64,000 nucleotides of DNA from Salinibacter ruber DSM 13855 (GTDB lineage: Bacteria > Bacteroidota > Rhodothermia > Rhodothermales > Salinibacteraceae), in assembly GCF_000013045.1 (NCBI RefSeq), contig NC_007677.1, positions 2,604,001 to 2,668,000 of the forward strand. The letters are read 5' to 3'. Both the position numbers and the translations under genes were made by a program. Every line of letters begins with the position of its first letter. Position 1 is the stretch's first letter. A model generated the notes under the pieces. It saw only the letters and a list, made by a program, of their open reading frames with translations. It did not search any database and was not told where the DNA came from. Shown piece after piece: positions 1 to 9,144 of this stretch.

Positions 1-539
1 CGGCAAAACGAGACGAAGTCGCTCCAGGAGGCGGCGCGCCCCTCCTGGCGGACGGATCGGGAGCGATCGGGGTCGTATAGGTTGAGCACCGAGGCCTGCT
101 CGTACGGGCTGGTGCCACTCTGTCCCGACGGATGGTCACTGTTGCCCTTGATCTTGGTCGGGCGCCCTTCGTTGCTCTGGGCCACGACCGGGCGCAGCAC
201 CCCCCGGAACGGCATGCTCGTGGCGTAGTGGTCCTCAATGCCGGGCGTCACCGTCTCCGGCTCGCGGGCATACGGCAGAATTTTCTCCTCCGGCCGCCGG
301 CAGCCGGCCAGCCCCGCCATGGCCATGGCCGCGCCCATCAGCTGCAGGAACTGTCGCCGCGACGCGCCGCTCGGGGGCTCACTGTCTCCCGGCACGAATT
401 CCGTGAGGTCGTCGCCGTCCTCGTCGGCGTCCGACTCGGACCAGTGGCGCCAAAAGGTCGGCTCCGACGACCCATCACGCGCACCCGATTCTTCGTCGCG
501 GGCGGCCGTTTCCGAATCTATGACGTCTAGTTCGATCAT
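1..539 (-). CDS. actB: Alternative complex III iron-sulfur/molybdopterin-like subunit ActB (N-terminal part)
   Basis: The gene starts at 539 on the minus strand and runs off the left edge; about 179 residues are visible. The N-terminus carries the EPTFWRHW motif (residues 26-33) and then a Tat-type SRRQFLQLMGA segment (60-70) ending in AGLAGC. This is the layout of the 'TAT-variant-translocated' ActB proteins, which fuse a MopB-like domain to a 4Fe-4S domain. Just after it come RRPEEKILPY and a GNSDHPSG segment, matching the start of the MopB-like domain. In the family, ActB belongs to the quinol-oxidising alternative complex III in the membrane and passes electrons to cytochrome c or an oxidase. 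It lies 113 bp downstream of actA on the same strand, the usual actA-actB order. The catalytic and cluster-binding parts lie outside the window. Confidence 0.88.
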   Translation of the reverse strand, partial: MIELDVIDSETAARDEESGARDGSSEPTFWRHWSESDADEDGDDLTEFVPGDSEPPSGASRRQFLQLMGAAMAMAGLAGCRRPEEKILPYAREPETVTPGIEDHYATSMPFRGVLRPVVAQSNEGRPTKIKGNSDHPSGQSGTSPYEQASVLNLYDPDRSRSVRQEGRAASWSDFVSFC

Positions 540-652
540 ACTGCGCTGTGACGTTACGGATTGAGGGATGCCCCCAGGCGCTGAGTGCCCGAGGGCCGGT
601 GCCGCGTCCGGTTCGCCTCGCCCGGCGGGCCGTCCGGCGCGTCCCTGAACGA

Positions 653-1306
653 TTAGTAGTGGCAGGCCGAGCAGTTGGAGGGCGGCTGAATGCCCTCCTC
701 TTCGATGCGCTCTAGGTTGCGCTCGACGAAGTTGGCCGGCTGGGTGTACCCCATCGTCGTGATCTGATCGTTGGGCCGGAGGTACTTCTCCGGCTGCCGG
801 TGGCAATCCAGACACCACCCCATCGACAGGGGTTCGGCCTGGTACACGCCGTCCGCGCCCATCTGGTCGATCCGGCCGTGACACGTCTCGCACCCAACCC
901 CCTTGTTCACGTGCGACGCGTGGCTGAAGTGGGCGTAGTCCGGCAGGTGGTGCACCTTTGTCCACTCAATGGGCTCGTTGTTTGCCCAGCTCTCACGCAC
1001 CGGCAGCAGCTTGGGGGAGTTGGTTTTTACCTGGCTGTGGCACGTCATGCAGGTCTGCGTGGAGGGCACATTGGCGTGCTTGGAGTTGGCCACGTTGGTG
1101 TGGCAGTACTGACAGTCCATCCCCAGCTTCTCAACGTGGGTCTCGTGGCTGTAGGGCACGGGCTGTTCCGGTTGGTAGCCCACCACCTTGAACTCGGGCG
1201 AGAAGTAGTACCAAACCAAAAACACCAGGAGAACGCCCCCGAGGACCGAAGCCCCTAGGGAAAGAACGGGCAGCGCATTGGCCTTCTTGGGAAAGAATTG
1301 CGGCAT
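653..1306 (-). CDS. actA: Alternative complex III pentahaem cytochrome c subunit ActA
   Basis: This 217-residue protein has one N-terminal membrane anchor (about residues 16-36) and five CXXCH haem sites: CQYCH 65-69, CMTCH 86-90, CETCH 139-143, CLDCH 165-169 and CSACH 212-216. Several other histidines (H54, H57, H119, H120, H126, H129, H132) could be distal ligands. The length, the anchor and the count of five haems match ActA of alternative complex III, the periplasmic cytochrome subunit of this quinol:electron-acceptor oxidoreductase. It is first in the visible operon, with actB next on the same strand. Cytochrome maturation would need CcmF, which is encoded at 44544 in this window. The family call is firm from haem count, length and neighbour. 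Confidence 0.92.
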   Translation of the reverse strand: MPQFFPKKANALPVLSLGASVLGGVLLVFLVWYYFSPEFKVVGYQPEQPVPYSHETHVEKLGMDCQYCHTNVANSKHANVPSTQTCMTCHSQVKTNSPKLLPVRESWANNEPIEWTKVHHLPDYAHFSHASHVNKGVGCETCHGRIDQMGADGVYQAEPLSMGWCLDCHRQPEKYLRPNDQITTMGYTQPANFVERNLERIEEEGIQPPSNCSACHY

Positions 1307-2442
1307 ACTAGCGCATCATTCGACAGTGAGCAATCGGGAACCGCTGTTCTCCCGTCCAAGCAAGAGAAATATACGATGTAACGATCAACAAGCCAAGCCC
1401 CCCGTTGGCTTTCCACTAGATCCTACTAGATCTATGCTGAACCTTAACGTTCTTGACGGGTGAGCACTCGGTGGGACATACCGTACTTATCTCCAGGGGG
1501 TGCGATCAGAAGATGTGACTAATTTAATACGTATTCACGCCACTCTCTGTCCTGAAGACGGGCGGGTGATTGCAGAAACAACGCGAACTCGTCGAATCAC
1601 GGCTCTCTCCACGTTAGGCCCGTGCGCCGGCGGCAGGAGGCCGGGGCTGCGCCGTCCCTTCGGCAAAAGCCCTCCCGCTCCGCCCTCATGCCCCCCTTTG
1701 CCACTCTCCCGTACGCCCAGTGCCTACCGGCTACTGGCCTCCCCGCGTTCTTTCTATCTGTCTCTTCCCGGTCGTTCTCGGCACGGATTCCCTTTCGTTG
1801 ATGCCCGGGCGCCCCGGTTGATGCGGAATTCGCCTTGCTTCTCGCGGGCCGTTCGCCCGCCGCCGGGACGGCTTGAACGGATTGCGGTGCCATGTGTCGT
1901 ACACATGTCGTACACGCACCGCAACGTTACGTTCGTCGGTCGCGTCCAACGTTCTAAGCAGGCTGACGTCCGTCCTACCGGGACGCGGCCCAGGCCCGAC
2001 GGGCCGCCTCCGCCCGGGATTAACTTCTCCGGCAAATTGCACGCCAGACGCTGGGCACCCGGGCCACTGCGCCCTGCTCCCGGAAGCCGCCGCCGGTCTC
2101 GCCTCGCAGGACGAGCCCTCGGCGGTGGGCGTTCGGTTCCGGCGCCTCTGGCGATGCCAACCTGGAAGGCACGAACGCACCTACGAGTTCGAAGGCGGTA
2201 ACGAGGCCTCCGTCGTGGGACGGGGGACCCAGGCCCGCGATCCGGGACAGTCGTCTGGAGTAGGGGCCCGGCGGACACCAGTGCGCCGTTGCCGGCAGGC
2301 AGGGCGGCTGCGGGCCGGCAGTCGCCCGCAGGCCAGGGGCCGGCCTGCCACTGAGGACGCACTGCCCTCGATTCGCCCCGCCCCCTGGCTGCCACACCGC
2401 CGCTCGAGGTACAGGGCCCCTCCCCAGATCAGTGTTCCGCAG
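1307..2442. other. 1.1-kb gene-free region upstream of actA
   Basis: I find no convincing gene here. The open frames on both strands are Arg/Pro/Gly-rich, have no recognisable domain and overlap each other, as expected of random open frames in G+C-rich DNA. The region must hold the promoter of the Act operon near its left end, where the composition is more A+T-rich (about 1320-1600). A strong inverted repeat with an inner repeated motif sits at 1882-1924 and is listed separately. The right part (about 2000-2440) is very G+C-rich. Confidence 0.6.
1882..1924. promoter_or_regulatory. 9-bp inverted repeat enclosing a repeated TGTCGTACAC motif
   Basis: TTGCGGTGC at 1882-1890 is mirrored exactly by GCACCGCAA at 1916-1924. 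The 25-base loop contains the palindrome ATGTGTcgtACACAT (1892-1906), and the motif TGTCGTACAC occurs twice in tandem, 11 bases apart. Nested dyads with a repeated half-site are typical of a regulator binding site, but no function can be assigned. It lies about 570 bp upstream of the actA start. Confidence 0.45.
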
Positions 2443-4809
2443 TCAGAAGGCATAGTTAACACCCGCAAAGAAGATGCGGCCTGTTTCCGGAATGGGCGTT
2501 CCGGAGTATGGATTCTTTGCGTTCAGGTGATTGACGTAGTCGGCATCGGTGAGATTGGTTACGCCCCCCTCGACGGAAATGCCGCGTCCCACCGCAAGGC
2601 CGCCCCGGAGGTCAAGGGTGACGTATCCCTCGGTGGGGGTCTCGCCAGGTATCGACGCCACACGGTCTTGCTCCGTCACGCCCCCCAGTGTGCCCTCTAT
2701 GTAAAAGCGGCCCTGGGGCGGTTCGTAGCGGACCCCGATGTCTCCGCTCAGGGGCGCAACGCCCAACGCCGGCTGATCGGTCTCTAGGTTTTTCCCCCAG
2801 AGGTAGCTCCCGCTCACGCTCGCGGTGAGCGATCGGAGCACCGCCACCGACGCCGACATCTCGCCGCCGTAGAAGGTCGCCGTGCCGTTGGCGTAGCGGA
2901 ACGGCCCTTCCGCGAAGATGGGCAGTGGCAGCATGGGCTCCACGTCCGGCGCATCCTGGAGGGTGATGTAGTTGGAGATCCGCCGCGCAAAGCCGCCCGC
3001 CGTGAACGAAACGCGGTCGTAGCGGGCCTCCAGTTCGAGATCGGCCTGCCAGGACCGCTCGGGGTCCAGGCGCGGGTTGCCGATAAACTCGGCACTCGTT
3101 TGTGCCTTGTTCGACGGGAAGCGGTCCGCGTAGCGCTCCAGGGCACTGGCGGAGCGTACCGCCGTCCCGCCTCCGGCCGAGAGCGTCCAGGCCTCCGAGA
3201 GCGGCGCCGTGAGCATCAGTGCACCGCTCACGTTGAACTCCCGTCGGTCGAGCGCATCCGCATCCAGCGCCCCGTTGCCCGGCTTGGCAATGTCGAGATA
3301 CACGTCGGTCACCTGCTCCTCGTCGGCCCCGGCCCAGACCATGTCCGCGCGGACGGTGCCGGTGGCCTCGACGGGTCCGAGCAGGCGCGTGGCCTGCGCA
3401 AAGACGCCCGCATCGGCGGTGACAACCCCCGGCCAGATCTGTTTGCTCTCGTAGAAGCCCGGCGTCGTCGGATCGCCGTTCTTGACGACCTGGAAGGGAC
3501 GCTCGGCATCGCGGTGGGCACGGTACCCGTCGGCCCCAACCTTGAGCCGCAGGTCTTGGGAGGGCGCCAGTTGCGTCACCACGCGTCCGCCGAGCGTCGT
3601 GATGTCGGCATTGACGGCAACGCGCAGCGGGGGCCCCGGAAAGTTCTCCGAGGCGTAGGTCACCTTCCCCTCGTTGTTCATCGTGTGCAGGGTCTGGTAG
3701 CCATACGCCTTTGCCTCCACCGAACGCACCAGGCCGGTGCCCGAGGCGTACTCGTACCCGAGGCGCGCGCGGCCAGTTTTGAAAAACTGGGCGTTGAGCA
3801 GGCGGCCGGGGTAGTCGACGTCATCCTGTCGCTGGTATCCGCCCCCGGCAGTCAGGCGCTGATTATCGCCAAGTTTGTAGCCGACCTTCGCACGGAGCTC
3901 GCGGTTCAGAAAGTCTGCGGGCACCGACGTGCCGTCGCCGGTCTCGTAGTCGTTGCCCGTTCTGTAGGCCCCATCAACCCGGTAGGCGAACGCGTCGCTT
4001 CGCCCGCTGACCGTGCCCGTCACGTCGTAGGAGCCGAAGTTGCTGTCGTAGCCGGTCTGTAGCTGTCCGCTCAGACGCTCGCCACGGGCCACGTTGAAGA
4101 GGTCATTGGTCTCGACGCGAATGGCGCTAAGCTGGCCGCCCCCCCAGGTGAGCGCGTACGGGCCCTTGGCAACCTCGATGCTCTGCATGGTCGAGGGGCC
4201 GGTGTGGCTCAGCGGCGAGTCCATGCGCGCCGGGCCGGCCGGGAAGGTGCGCATTCCGTCTACGTAAACGCCCACCTGCCTGGAGCGCAGCCCCCGCACA
4301 ACTGGATCGAGGCCGACCGGACCCCGTCGCACCGCACTCACCCCCGACATCGTGCGCAGAAGCTCACCGCCGTCACGCGGATTGGCCTCCTGAATGTCCG
4401 CCTTCCGGAGTTGCTCGGCGGTCTCGGAAACGGTGGGCGCGGCCGTTACCTCCACGGCGTCGAGGCCGACAGTCCGTGGAGCGAGGGCAAACTGGACCCC
4501 GACGGATTCGGCGGCGGACACCTCCACCTCACGCGAGCGGGGCGCAAAGCCGACGAAGCGCGCCCGCACGACATACTTGCCAGGGGCGAGCCCGTCGACG
4601 GCAAAGCGCCCCTGTGGCCCGGTACTCGTGCCGCGCGGCTGGGCACCGTCACCGGTGCTCTCGACGATTACATTGACGCTGGGCAAGGGGCGACCCGTCT
4701 CCCCATTGGTAACGCGACCGGTCACGGCCCCCGACGGCTGGGCCGCCGCGGCGGGAATGAGAGCAAAAACAATGAACGAGATGCATGCAAAAACGACGTA
4801 GCGATCCAT
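2443..4809 (-). CDS. TonB-dependent outer-membrane receptor, copper-receptor-like plug
   Basis: This 788-residue protein has a signal peptide (about 1-23), a carboxypeptidase-regulatory-like domain (about 25-110), a TonB plug (about 130-240) and a beta-barrel ending in the aromatic-terminal strand ...FFAGVNYAF. The start codon at 4809 follows a strong GGAGG ribosome site. The plug reads DPVVRGLRSRQVGVYVDGMR and then PARMDSPLSH. From memory this resembles the plug of OprC/NosA-type copper receptors, which carry an RMDPPTSY motif at this place. Its upstream neighbour on the same strand encodes an exported His/Cys-rich protein, which fits metal handling. Outer-membrane receptor is secure; copper as substrate is inference. 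The ligand could instead be another metal complex or a siderophore. Confidence 0.85.
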   Translation of the reverse strand: MDRYVVFACISFIVFALIPAAAAQPSGAVTGRVTNGETGRPLPSVNVIVESTGDGAQPRGTSTGPQGRFAVDGLAPGKYVVRARFVGFAPRSREVEVSAAESVGVQFALAPRTVGLDAVEVTAAPTVSETAEQLRKADIQEANPRDGGELLRTMSGVSAVRRGPVGLDPVVRGLRSRQVGVYVDGMRTFPAGPARMDSPLSHTGPSTMQSIEVAKGPYALTWGGGQLSAIRVETNDLFNVARGERLSGQLQTGYDSNFGSYDVTGTVSGRSDAFAYRVDGAYRTGNDYETGDGTSVPADFLNRELRAKVGYKLGDNQRLTAGGGYQRQDDVDYPGRLLNAQFFKTGRARLGYEYASGTGLVRSVEAKAYGYQTLHTMNNEGKVTYASENFPGPPLRVAVNADITTLGGRVVTQLAPSQDLRLKVGADGYRAHRDAERPFQVVKNGDPTTPGFYESKQIWPGVVTADAGVFAQATRLLGPVEATGTVRADMVWAGADEEQVTDVYLDIAKPGNGALDADALDRREFNVSGALMLTAPLSEAWTLSAGGGTAVRSASALERYADRFPSNKAQTSAEFIGNPRLDPERSWQADLELEARYDRVSFTAGGFARRISNYITLQDAPDVEPMLPLPIFAEGPFRYANGTATFYGGEMSASVAVLRSLTASVSGSYLWGKNLETDQPALGVAPLSGDIGVRYEPPQGRFYIEGTLGGVTEQDRVASIPGETPTEGYVTLDLRGGLAVGRGISVEGGVTNLTDADYVNHLNAKNPYSGTPIPETGRIFFAGVNYAF

Positions 4810-4902
4810 AGAAGTCCTCCAAGTTTGTGGGAATGCACGGACGACCTCATCCGTGCGGGCATCCGAACGACAGAAATACGGGGGGCACGCCTGCCGGTCA
4901 AC

Positions 4903-5334
4903 TCAGGCGTACAGGGGCGTCGTTCGGGGAGGACGAAAGATGTCGTCGCCAAGGCGCTCCGGCGGTGGGGGCGGCGACAGGGCCAGACGTGTCGTTTCGG
5001 ATGTGAGCGGGCTTGGAACGGCAGTCGGAGCACTCGGGGACTGCCACCGGGGCACCGGCACGGCCCCGGGGGCCTGGGACCCGTCGTGGCACGCCCGCAT
5101 GGTCGGGCCCTCGGGGCTGGTGTCGGAATCGGTGTGGGCGCAGGTGCACGGCCCGTCGGGATTGCGCGGACACATGTCGTGCTGGGCATGCGCACACTGG
5201 TGGGTGCCCAGTGCTTCGTGGGCCGCCTGCAGGAGGCCCTGAACGGGTCCCTGCATCAGCAACGCCCCGACGACCAGGGCGGACAGAATCCGCCCCCACC
5301 GAGGAGGCCGGAATGTGTGCAATCCCGAACGCAT
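4903..5334 (-). CDS. Exported His/Cys-rich small protein paired with a TonB receptor
   Basis: I start this at 5334, where the reading begins MRSGLHTFRP and a hydrophobic segment GRILSALVVGALLMQG gives a plausible signal peptide; an in-frame ATG at 5382 adds 16 residues. The mature part holds a cluster of possible metal ligands (THQCAHAQHDMC, then PCTCAH and RACHDG). A Pro/Ser-rich low-complexity tail follows. It ends 93 bp before the TonB receptor start on the same strand, so the two are probably co-transcribed. Small exported proteins with conserved His/Cys next to TonB receptors are common in Bacteroidota, but I cannot name this family with certainty. Metal binding is inference from composition. 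Confidence 0.6.
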   Translation of the reverse strand: MRSGLHTFRPPRWGRILSALVVGALLMQGPVQGLLQAAHEALGTHQCAHAQHDMCPRNPDGPCTCAHTDSDTSPEGPTMRACHDGSQAPGAVPVPRWQSPSAPTAVPSPLTSETTRLALSPPPPPERLGDDIFRPPRTTPLYA

Positions 5335-5518
5335 GATGGACGGAAATTCCGGAAATGAGCAATAATCGTTACGTCCTTTCACGCTCGTGGATCAACCTGC
5401 GCCTCCTGTTTCCGTGTCATTCAGCGTATTTTCGTGGAGGCAGGGGCACACTGAAACATTTTGGCCCCCAGTCCCCCATACCCTCCACACCACCGTTGCA
5501 CTCATCCCCCACGCCTCC

Positions 5519-6076
5519 ATGGACCGCAAAACGTTTCTTAAGCATCTGGGATGGGCCGCCGTGGCGCCCCTGGCGCTGACCGCGTGCACCCCGAGCCGGT
5601 CGACCCCTGCCTCCACTTCGGCCCCCGACACGCTCGGCGTACACACCCTCCCCGAGGATTTTCCCCCGCTGGACAAGTCTGAGGAGGAGTGGCGACGCCT
5701 CTTGACGAAAAGCGAGTACCAGATTCTTTTCGAGGCGGGAACCGAGCCGCGCAGGTCGAGCCCGTTGCTCGACGAAACCCGGACCGGGACCTACATCTGC
5801 GCGGCCTGTCGCCTGCCGCTGTTTTCGTCGAAGACCAAGTACGAGAGCGGAACGGGCTGGCCAAGCTTCTGGGCTCCGCTCGACGGCCAGGTGGACACGA
5901 AGAAGGACACAAAGCTGGGCTACACCCGCACCGAATACCACTGCGCCCGCTGCGGCGGCCACCAGGGCCACATCTTTGAGGATGGCCCGGACCCCACTGG
6001 CCTCCGCTACTGCAACAATGGCCTCGCCCTCTCCTTCGTCCCGGCCGATGCCTCGCTGCCCGACCTTCGCACCTGA
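5519..6076 (+). CDS. msrB: Lipoprotein-type methionine-R-sulfoxide reductase MsrB
   Basis: This reduces methionine-R-sulfoxide in proteins. The 185-residue product from the ATG at 5519 begins with a signal peptide and the lipobox LTAC (Cys23), so it should be a lipid-anchored envelope enzyme rather than the cytosolic form. An upstream in-frame start at 5387 would bury the signal peptide and is not used. The MsrB domain (about 55-180) keeps the zinc ligands C94-X2-C97 and C142-X2-C145, the GTGWPSFW motif, and the catalytic cysteine C165 in GLRYCNNGLAL, where the family more often has RxCxNS. No second (resolving) cysteine is obvious near residue 110. It is transcribed divergently from the TonB locus. 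Confidence 0.93.
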   Translation: MDRKTFLKHLGWAAVAPLALTACTPSRSTPASTSAPDTLGVHTLPEDFPPLDKSEEEWRRLLTKSEYQILFEAGTEPRRSSPLLDETRTGTYICAACRLPLFSSKTKYESGTGWPSFWAPLDGQVDTKKDTKLGYTRTEYHCARCGGHQGHIFEDGPDPTGLRYCNNGLALSFVPADASLPDLRT

Positions 6077-6105
6077 CGCACGCCGACCGGCCCGGCGTCA
6101 CGCGC

Positions 6106-6510
6106 TCACGCGTCCGGAGACGCGTCGTCCGACGACGGCGCATCGACGGCGTGGGCCTTCAGCACCTCCAGGTCCACGGCCTTGAGCGCCGCCTCGCTGG
6201 TGGCCGCCAGGACAACGGGCGGGGCCACGCCGGCCTCCATCGCCTCCCGCCACCGCGCCGCACAGAGGCACCACCGGTCGCCCGGCTCCAGCCCCGGAAA
6301 GTCCATCTCTGGGCGCGGCGTCATCAGGTCATTGCCCTGGCGCTTCGTGTACTCCAGGAACGCCTCCGTCATCTCGGCACACACCACGTGGCTGCCCGTG
6401 TCGCGCGGCCCGGTTCGGCAGTGGCCATCCCGGTAAAATCCGGTCTCAGGATCCATCGAACACGCGCGAAGAACCCCGCCGAGGACGTTTTGCGATTGCT
6501 GAACCTTCAT
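6106..6510 (-). CDS. DUF2237 family protein
   Basis: This 134-residue protein matches the DUF2237 pattern along most of its length: NVLGGVLRACSMDPETGF, GHCRTGPRDTGSH, then FPGLEPGDRWCLCAARW and GVAPPVVL. Four of its cysteines (in LRACS, GHC and WCLC) are in the conserved motifs. Members are small cytosolic proteins of unknown function, often near metabolic genes. It converges on msrB, with 29 bp between stops, and is divergent from pfkA. Confidence 0.88.
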   Translation of the reverse strand: MKVQQSQNVLGGVLRACSMDPETGFYRDGHCRTGPRDTGSHVVCAEMTEAFLEYTKRQGNDLMTPRPEMDFPGLEPGDRWCLCAARWREAMEAGVAPPVVLAATSEAALKAVDLEVLKAHAVDAPSSDDASPDA

Positions 6511-6800
6511 GGGACGGGTTGATTTGGGAGCACGTTAGTGAGTCGTTCGGAACCATCCGGGCCATCCCCAACGCGCTGGCGGGGCCGGAGTTTTTCTGCG
6601 AGCCGCAACGGGGGAACCTGCGTCCAGCCCCCTTCCAGACGCCATCGCGGGGACGAAAGCGCTTGCGTTCGTCCGAACGGACCCTTTTTTCGCATTCCCC
6701 CTGCACACTTTCGGGCCCCCACTCATAAGATCACCGACCAAAATCGGGATCGTGGCCCCGCGCCCGCTTCGATTCTGCTCCCCAATCCCCGCGCCGTTCC
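6511..6800. other. Divergent intergenic region between the DUF2237 gene and pfkA
   Basis: About 290 bp between two divergent starts. It must hold promoters for both genes. I see no leader ORF, riboswitch or clear operator; the short open frames here lack coding character. Confidence 0.5.
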
Positions 6801-7940
6801 ATGCCCAGTGACTCTCTCCGCGTCGGCGTCCTGACCGGCGGGGGCGACTGCCCCGGCATCAATGCTGCGCTCCGTGCCGTAACCAAGAGCCTCACCCTCC
6901 AGCACGATGCGGAGGTGCTCGGCTTCCTGGACGGATTTCGCGGCGTCGTGGACCGCAACGTCGAGCCGCTCCACTACCGCGATGTGAGCGGCATCCTCAC
7001 CCGGGGCGGCACCATCCTCGGGGCGAGCAACAAGGCCGACCCCTTCAACTACCTTCCCCGGGGCGGCGCCGACGTGTCGGCCCAGGTGATGAGGACCTAC
7101 CGCACCCTCGACCTGGACGCCCTCGTGGCGATTGGCGGCGACGGCACCATGTCCATCGCCCACCGCCTCACCGACCTCGGCGTCGACATCGTGGGCGTGC
7201 CCAAGACGATCGACAACGACCTGGTGGGCACCGACCGGACGGTCGGCTTCGACACGGCCGTCAGCACCGCGACCGACGCAATCGACCGCATCCATACGAC
7301 GGCACAGAGCCACCACCGGGTGATGATCGTCGAGACGATGGGCCGGTACTCGGGCTGGATTGCGCTCCACGCGGGGGTCGCCAGTGGCACCGACGTGATT
7401 CTTCTGCCCGAAATTGAGTATGAGGTGGAGACGGTTGCCGACGTATGCCGCGACCGGGAGCGGAGTGGGCAGCGCTTCACGATCGTGGCGGTGGCGGAGG
7501 GGGCCCGGCGCAAGGAGGGCGACTACGTGGTCCAGGAGCGGGGCGACGAGTACACCGACTCCATCCGCCTCGGCGGCATCAGCCGCGTCCTCGCCGACCA
7601 ACTGCGGGAGCACCTCGACACCAGCATCCGGACCACCGTCCTCGGCCACATGCAGCGGGGCGGATCCCCCACGGCATACGACCGCACTCTCGCCACGACC
7701 CTCGGCACCCGCGCAGCCACCCTGGTCGCGGAGGGAACAACGGGCGTCATGGTTGCCGTCCAGAACGACGCATTCACGCAGGTCCCGCTCGACGAGATCG
7801 CCGGCAAGACCCGCACCGTGCCCCTGGACGACCCGCTCATTGCTTCGGGGCTGGATGTGGGCACGTCGTTCGGGGTCGCCGTATCGGACCTATCGGAGGC
7901 AGCCTCCCACAGCAAGCCTGCCTCTCCCATCCAGCCCTAG
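6801..7940 (+). CDS. pfkA: 6-phosphofructokinase
   Basis: This phosphorylates fructose 6-phosphate in glycolysis. The 379-residue protein carries GVLTGGGDCPGIN (9-21), IGGDGT (111-116), the PKTIDND catalytic motif (134-140; D138 is the base) and GRYSGW. The phosphoryl-donor signature is mixed. Gly in GGDGT suggests ATP, because PPi-dependent enzymes usually have Asp there. Lys in PKTIDND is typical of the PPi and 'group III' branch, whereas E. coli PFK has Gly. The same combination is known from actinobacterial ATP-dependent group III enzymes, so I favour ATP. It is followed after 46 bp by the Nif3-like gene on the same strand. Confidence 0.93.
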   Translation: MPSDSLRVGVLTGGGDCPGINAALRAVTKSLTLQHDAEVLGFLDGFRGVVDRNVEPLHYRDVSGILTRGGTILGASNKADPFNYLPRGGADVSAQVMRTYRTLDLDALVAIGGDGTMSIAHRLTDLGVDIVGVPKTIDNDLVGTDRTVGFDTAVSTATDAIDRIHTTAQSHHRVMIVETMGRYSGWIALHAGVASGTDVILLPEIEYEVETVADVCRDRERSGQRFTIVAVAEGARRKEGDYVVQERGDEYTDSIRLGGISRVLADQLREHLDTSIRTTVLGHMQRGGSPTAYDRTLATTLGTRAATLVAEGTTGVMVAVQNDAFTQVPLDEIAGKTRTVPLDDPLIASGLDVGTSFGVAVSDLSEAASHSKPASPIQP

Positions 7941-7986
7941 CGGCAACCGCACTGCCCTTCACTCCGAAACACTTTTTCCCTCGCCC

Positions 7987-9144
7987 ATGCCCGACGCACC
8001 CGCCATCGATGACATCACGACCGCCCTCGAAGCGTGGGCCCCGCCCGGGTCGGCGCAGGACTACGACAATGTCGGCCTGCAGGTGGGCGATGCGTCTCGA
8101 TCCGTCACGTCCGCCGTGCTGGCCCTCGACGCCACGCCGGCGGTGCTGGCGGAGGCGAAGGCACACGACGCCGAGCTCGTCGTGACCCACCATCCCCTCC
8201 TCTTCCGGCCGCTCGACGGCGTGACGGCCGACGGGTACGTGTCCAACCTGGCCCTCCAGTTCGCGGAGGCCGGCATTGGACTCTACAGCATTCACACCAA
8301 TCTCGACGCGGCGCCGGAGGGCGTCTCGTTTGCACTGGCCGAGCGCCTGGGCCTCACCGACGTCGGCTTTCTCGACGGCTTCGCGGACACGCTCTACAAG
8401 CTGGCCGTCTTCGTGCCGGAGGACGCGTTCGACGAGGTGCGGCGGGCCCTCGCCGACGCGGGCGCCGGCCGGATCGGCGACTACGAGGCCTGCGCGTTCG
8501 CGTCGGAGGGCACCGGCTTCTTCAAGCCCGGGGCCGGCGCCGATCCGCACATCGGCACGGCCGGGGGCGACGTGGAGTCCGCACACGAGCGCAAGCTGGA
8601 GGTGGAGGTCGCCCGCTGGAACTTGAGCTCCGTGATGGCCGCCTTGCAGGAGGCCCACCCGTACGAGGAGGTGGCCCACGACCTCTACCCGGTCAAGCAA
8701 AAGAACTCGCGGGCCGGGCTTGGCGCCCTGGGGCACCTGGAGGCCCCGATGCCGCTGTCGGCATTTCTCGACCGCGTGGCGACGCGCCTCGACGCCGGAA
8801 GCCTGCGATACGCGGGCGACCCCGACGCGACCGTCGAGCGCGTGGCCGTCTGCGGCGGCGCCGGGAGCGACTTCATTGGCACGGCCCGGGGCGCCGGGGC
8901 CGACGCCTACGTTACCGCGGACGTCAAGTACCACGAGTTCTTCGAGACGCTCGGCCACGACGGCACGCCCCAGATGGCCCTCGTCGACCCCGGCCACTAC
9001 GAGACCGAGGCCCTCACCGAGGCCCTGCTCCGCGACCGGCTGCGGGAGACGTTTCCGCAGGTCGACTGGCACCGGACCGACACCACCACCAGTCCCATGC
9101 GCACGTTTGTGTCCGCAGGGGATGCAGGAACCGTGTCTTCTTGA
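7987..9144 (+). CDS. Nif3-like dinuclear metal centre protein
   Basis: This 385-residue protein has the two-part Nif3/YbgI/YqfO fold. An N-terminal half carries the metal-site motifs QDYDNVGLQVGD, VVTHHPLLF and YSIHTNLDAAPEGV. A CutA-like inserted domain is in the middle (about 130-240, KLAVFVPEDAFDEV ... AHPYEEVAHDLYPV). A C-terminal half has AVCGGAGSDFI, ADVKYHEF and DPGHYETE. The family forms toroidal hexamers binding two metal ions per chain and is annotated as GTP cyclohydrolase I type 2-like, with function still debated. The start at 7987 follows the pfkA stop by 46 bp. In Firmicutes relatives often neighbour sigA or trmK, but here the context is pfkA. Confidence 0.9.
   Translation: MPDAPAIDDITTALEAWAPPGSAQDYDNVGLQVGDASRSVTSAVLALDATPAVLAEAKAHDAELVVTHHPLLFRPLDGVTADGYVSNLALQFAEAGIGLYSIHTNLDAAPEGVSFALAERLGLTDVGFLDGFADTLYKLAVFVPEDAFDEVRRALADAGAGRIGDYEACAFASEGTGFFKPGAGADPHIGTAGGDVESAHERKLEVEVARWNLSSVMAALQEAHPYEEVAHDLYPVKQKNSRAGLGALGHLEAPMPLSAFLDRVATRLDAGSLRYAGDPDATVERVAVCGGAGSDFIGTARGAGADAYVTADVKYHEFFETLGHDGTPQMALVDPGHYETEALTEALLRDRLRETFPQVDWHRTDTTTSPMRTFVSAGDAGTVSS

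Noticed and set aside
2030-2130. Possible cobalamin-riboswitch-like fragments (GCCACTG, GGAAG) on the plus strand
   Set aside because: The order and the remaining conserved boxes are missing, and no gene lies downstream on that strand; the TonB receptor is antisense.
1500-2397. Long open frames on both strands (e.g. 1500-2201 plus, 1754-2395 minus)
   Set aside because: They overlap each other, are Arg/Pro/Gly-rich, lack domains and look like random open frames in G+C-rich DNA.
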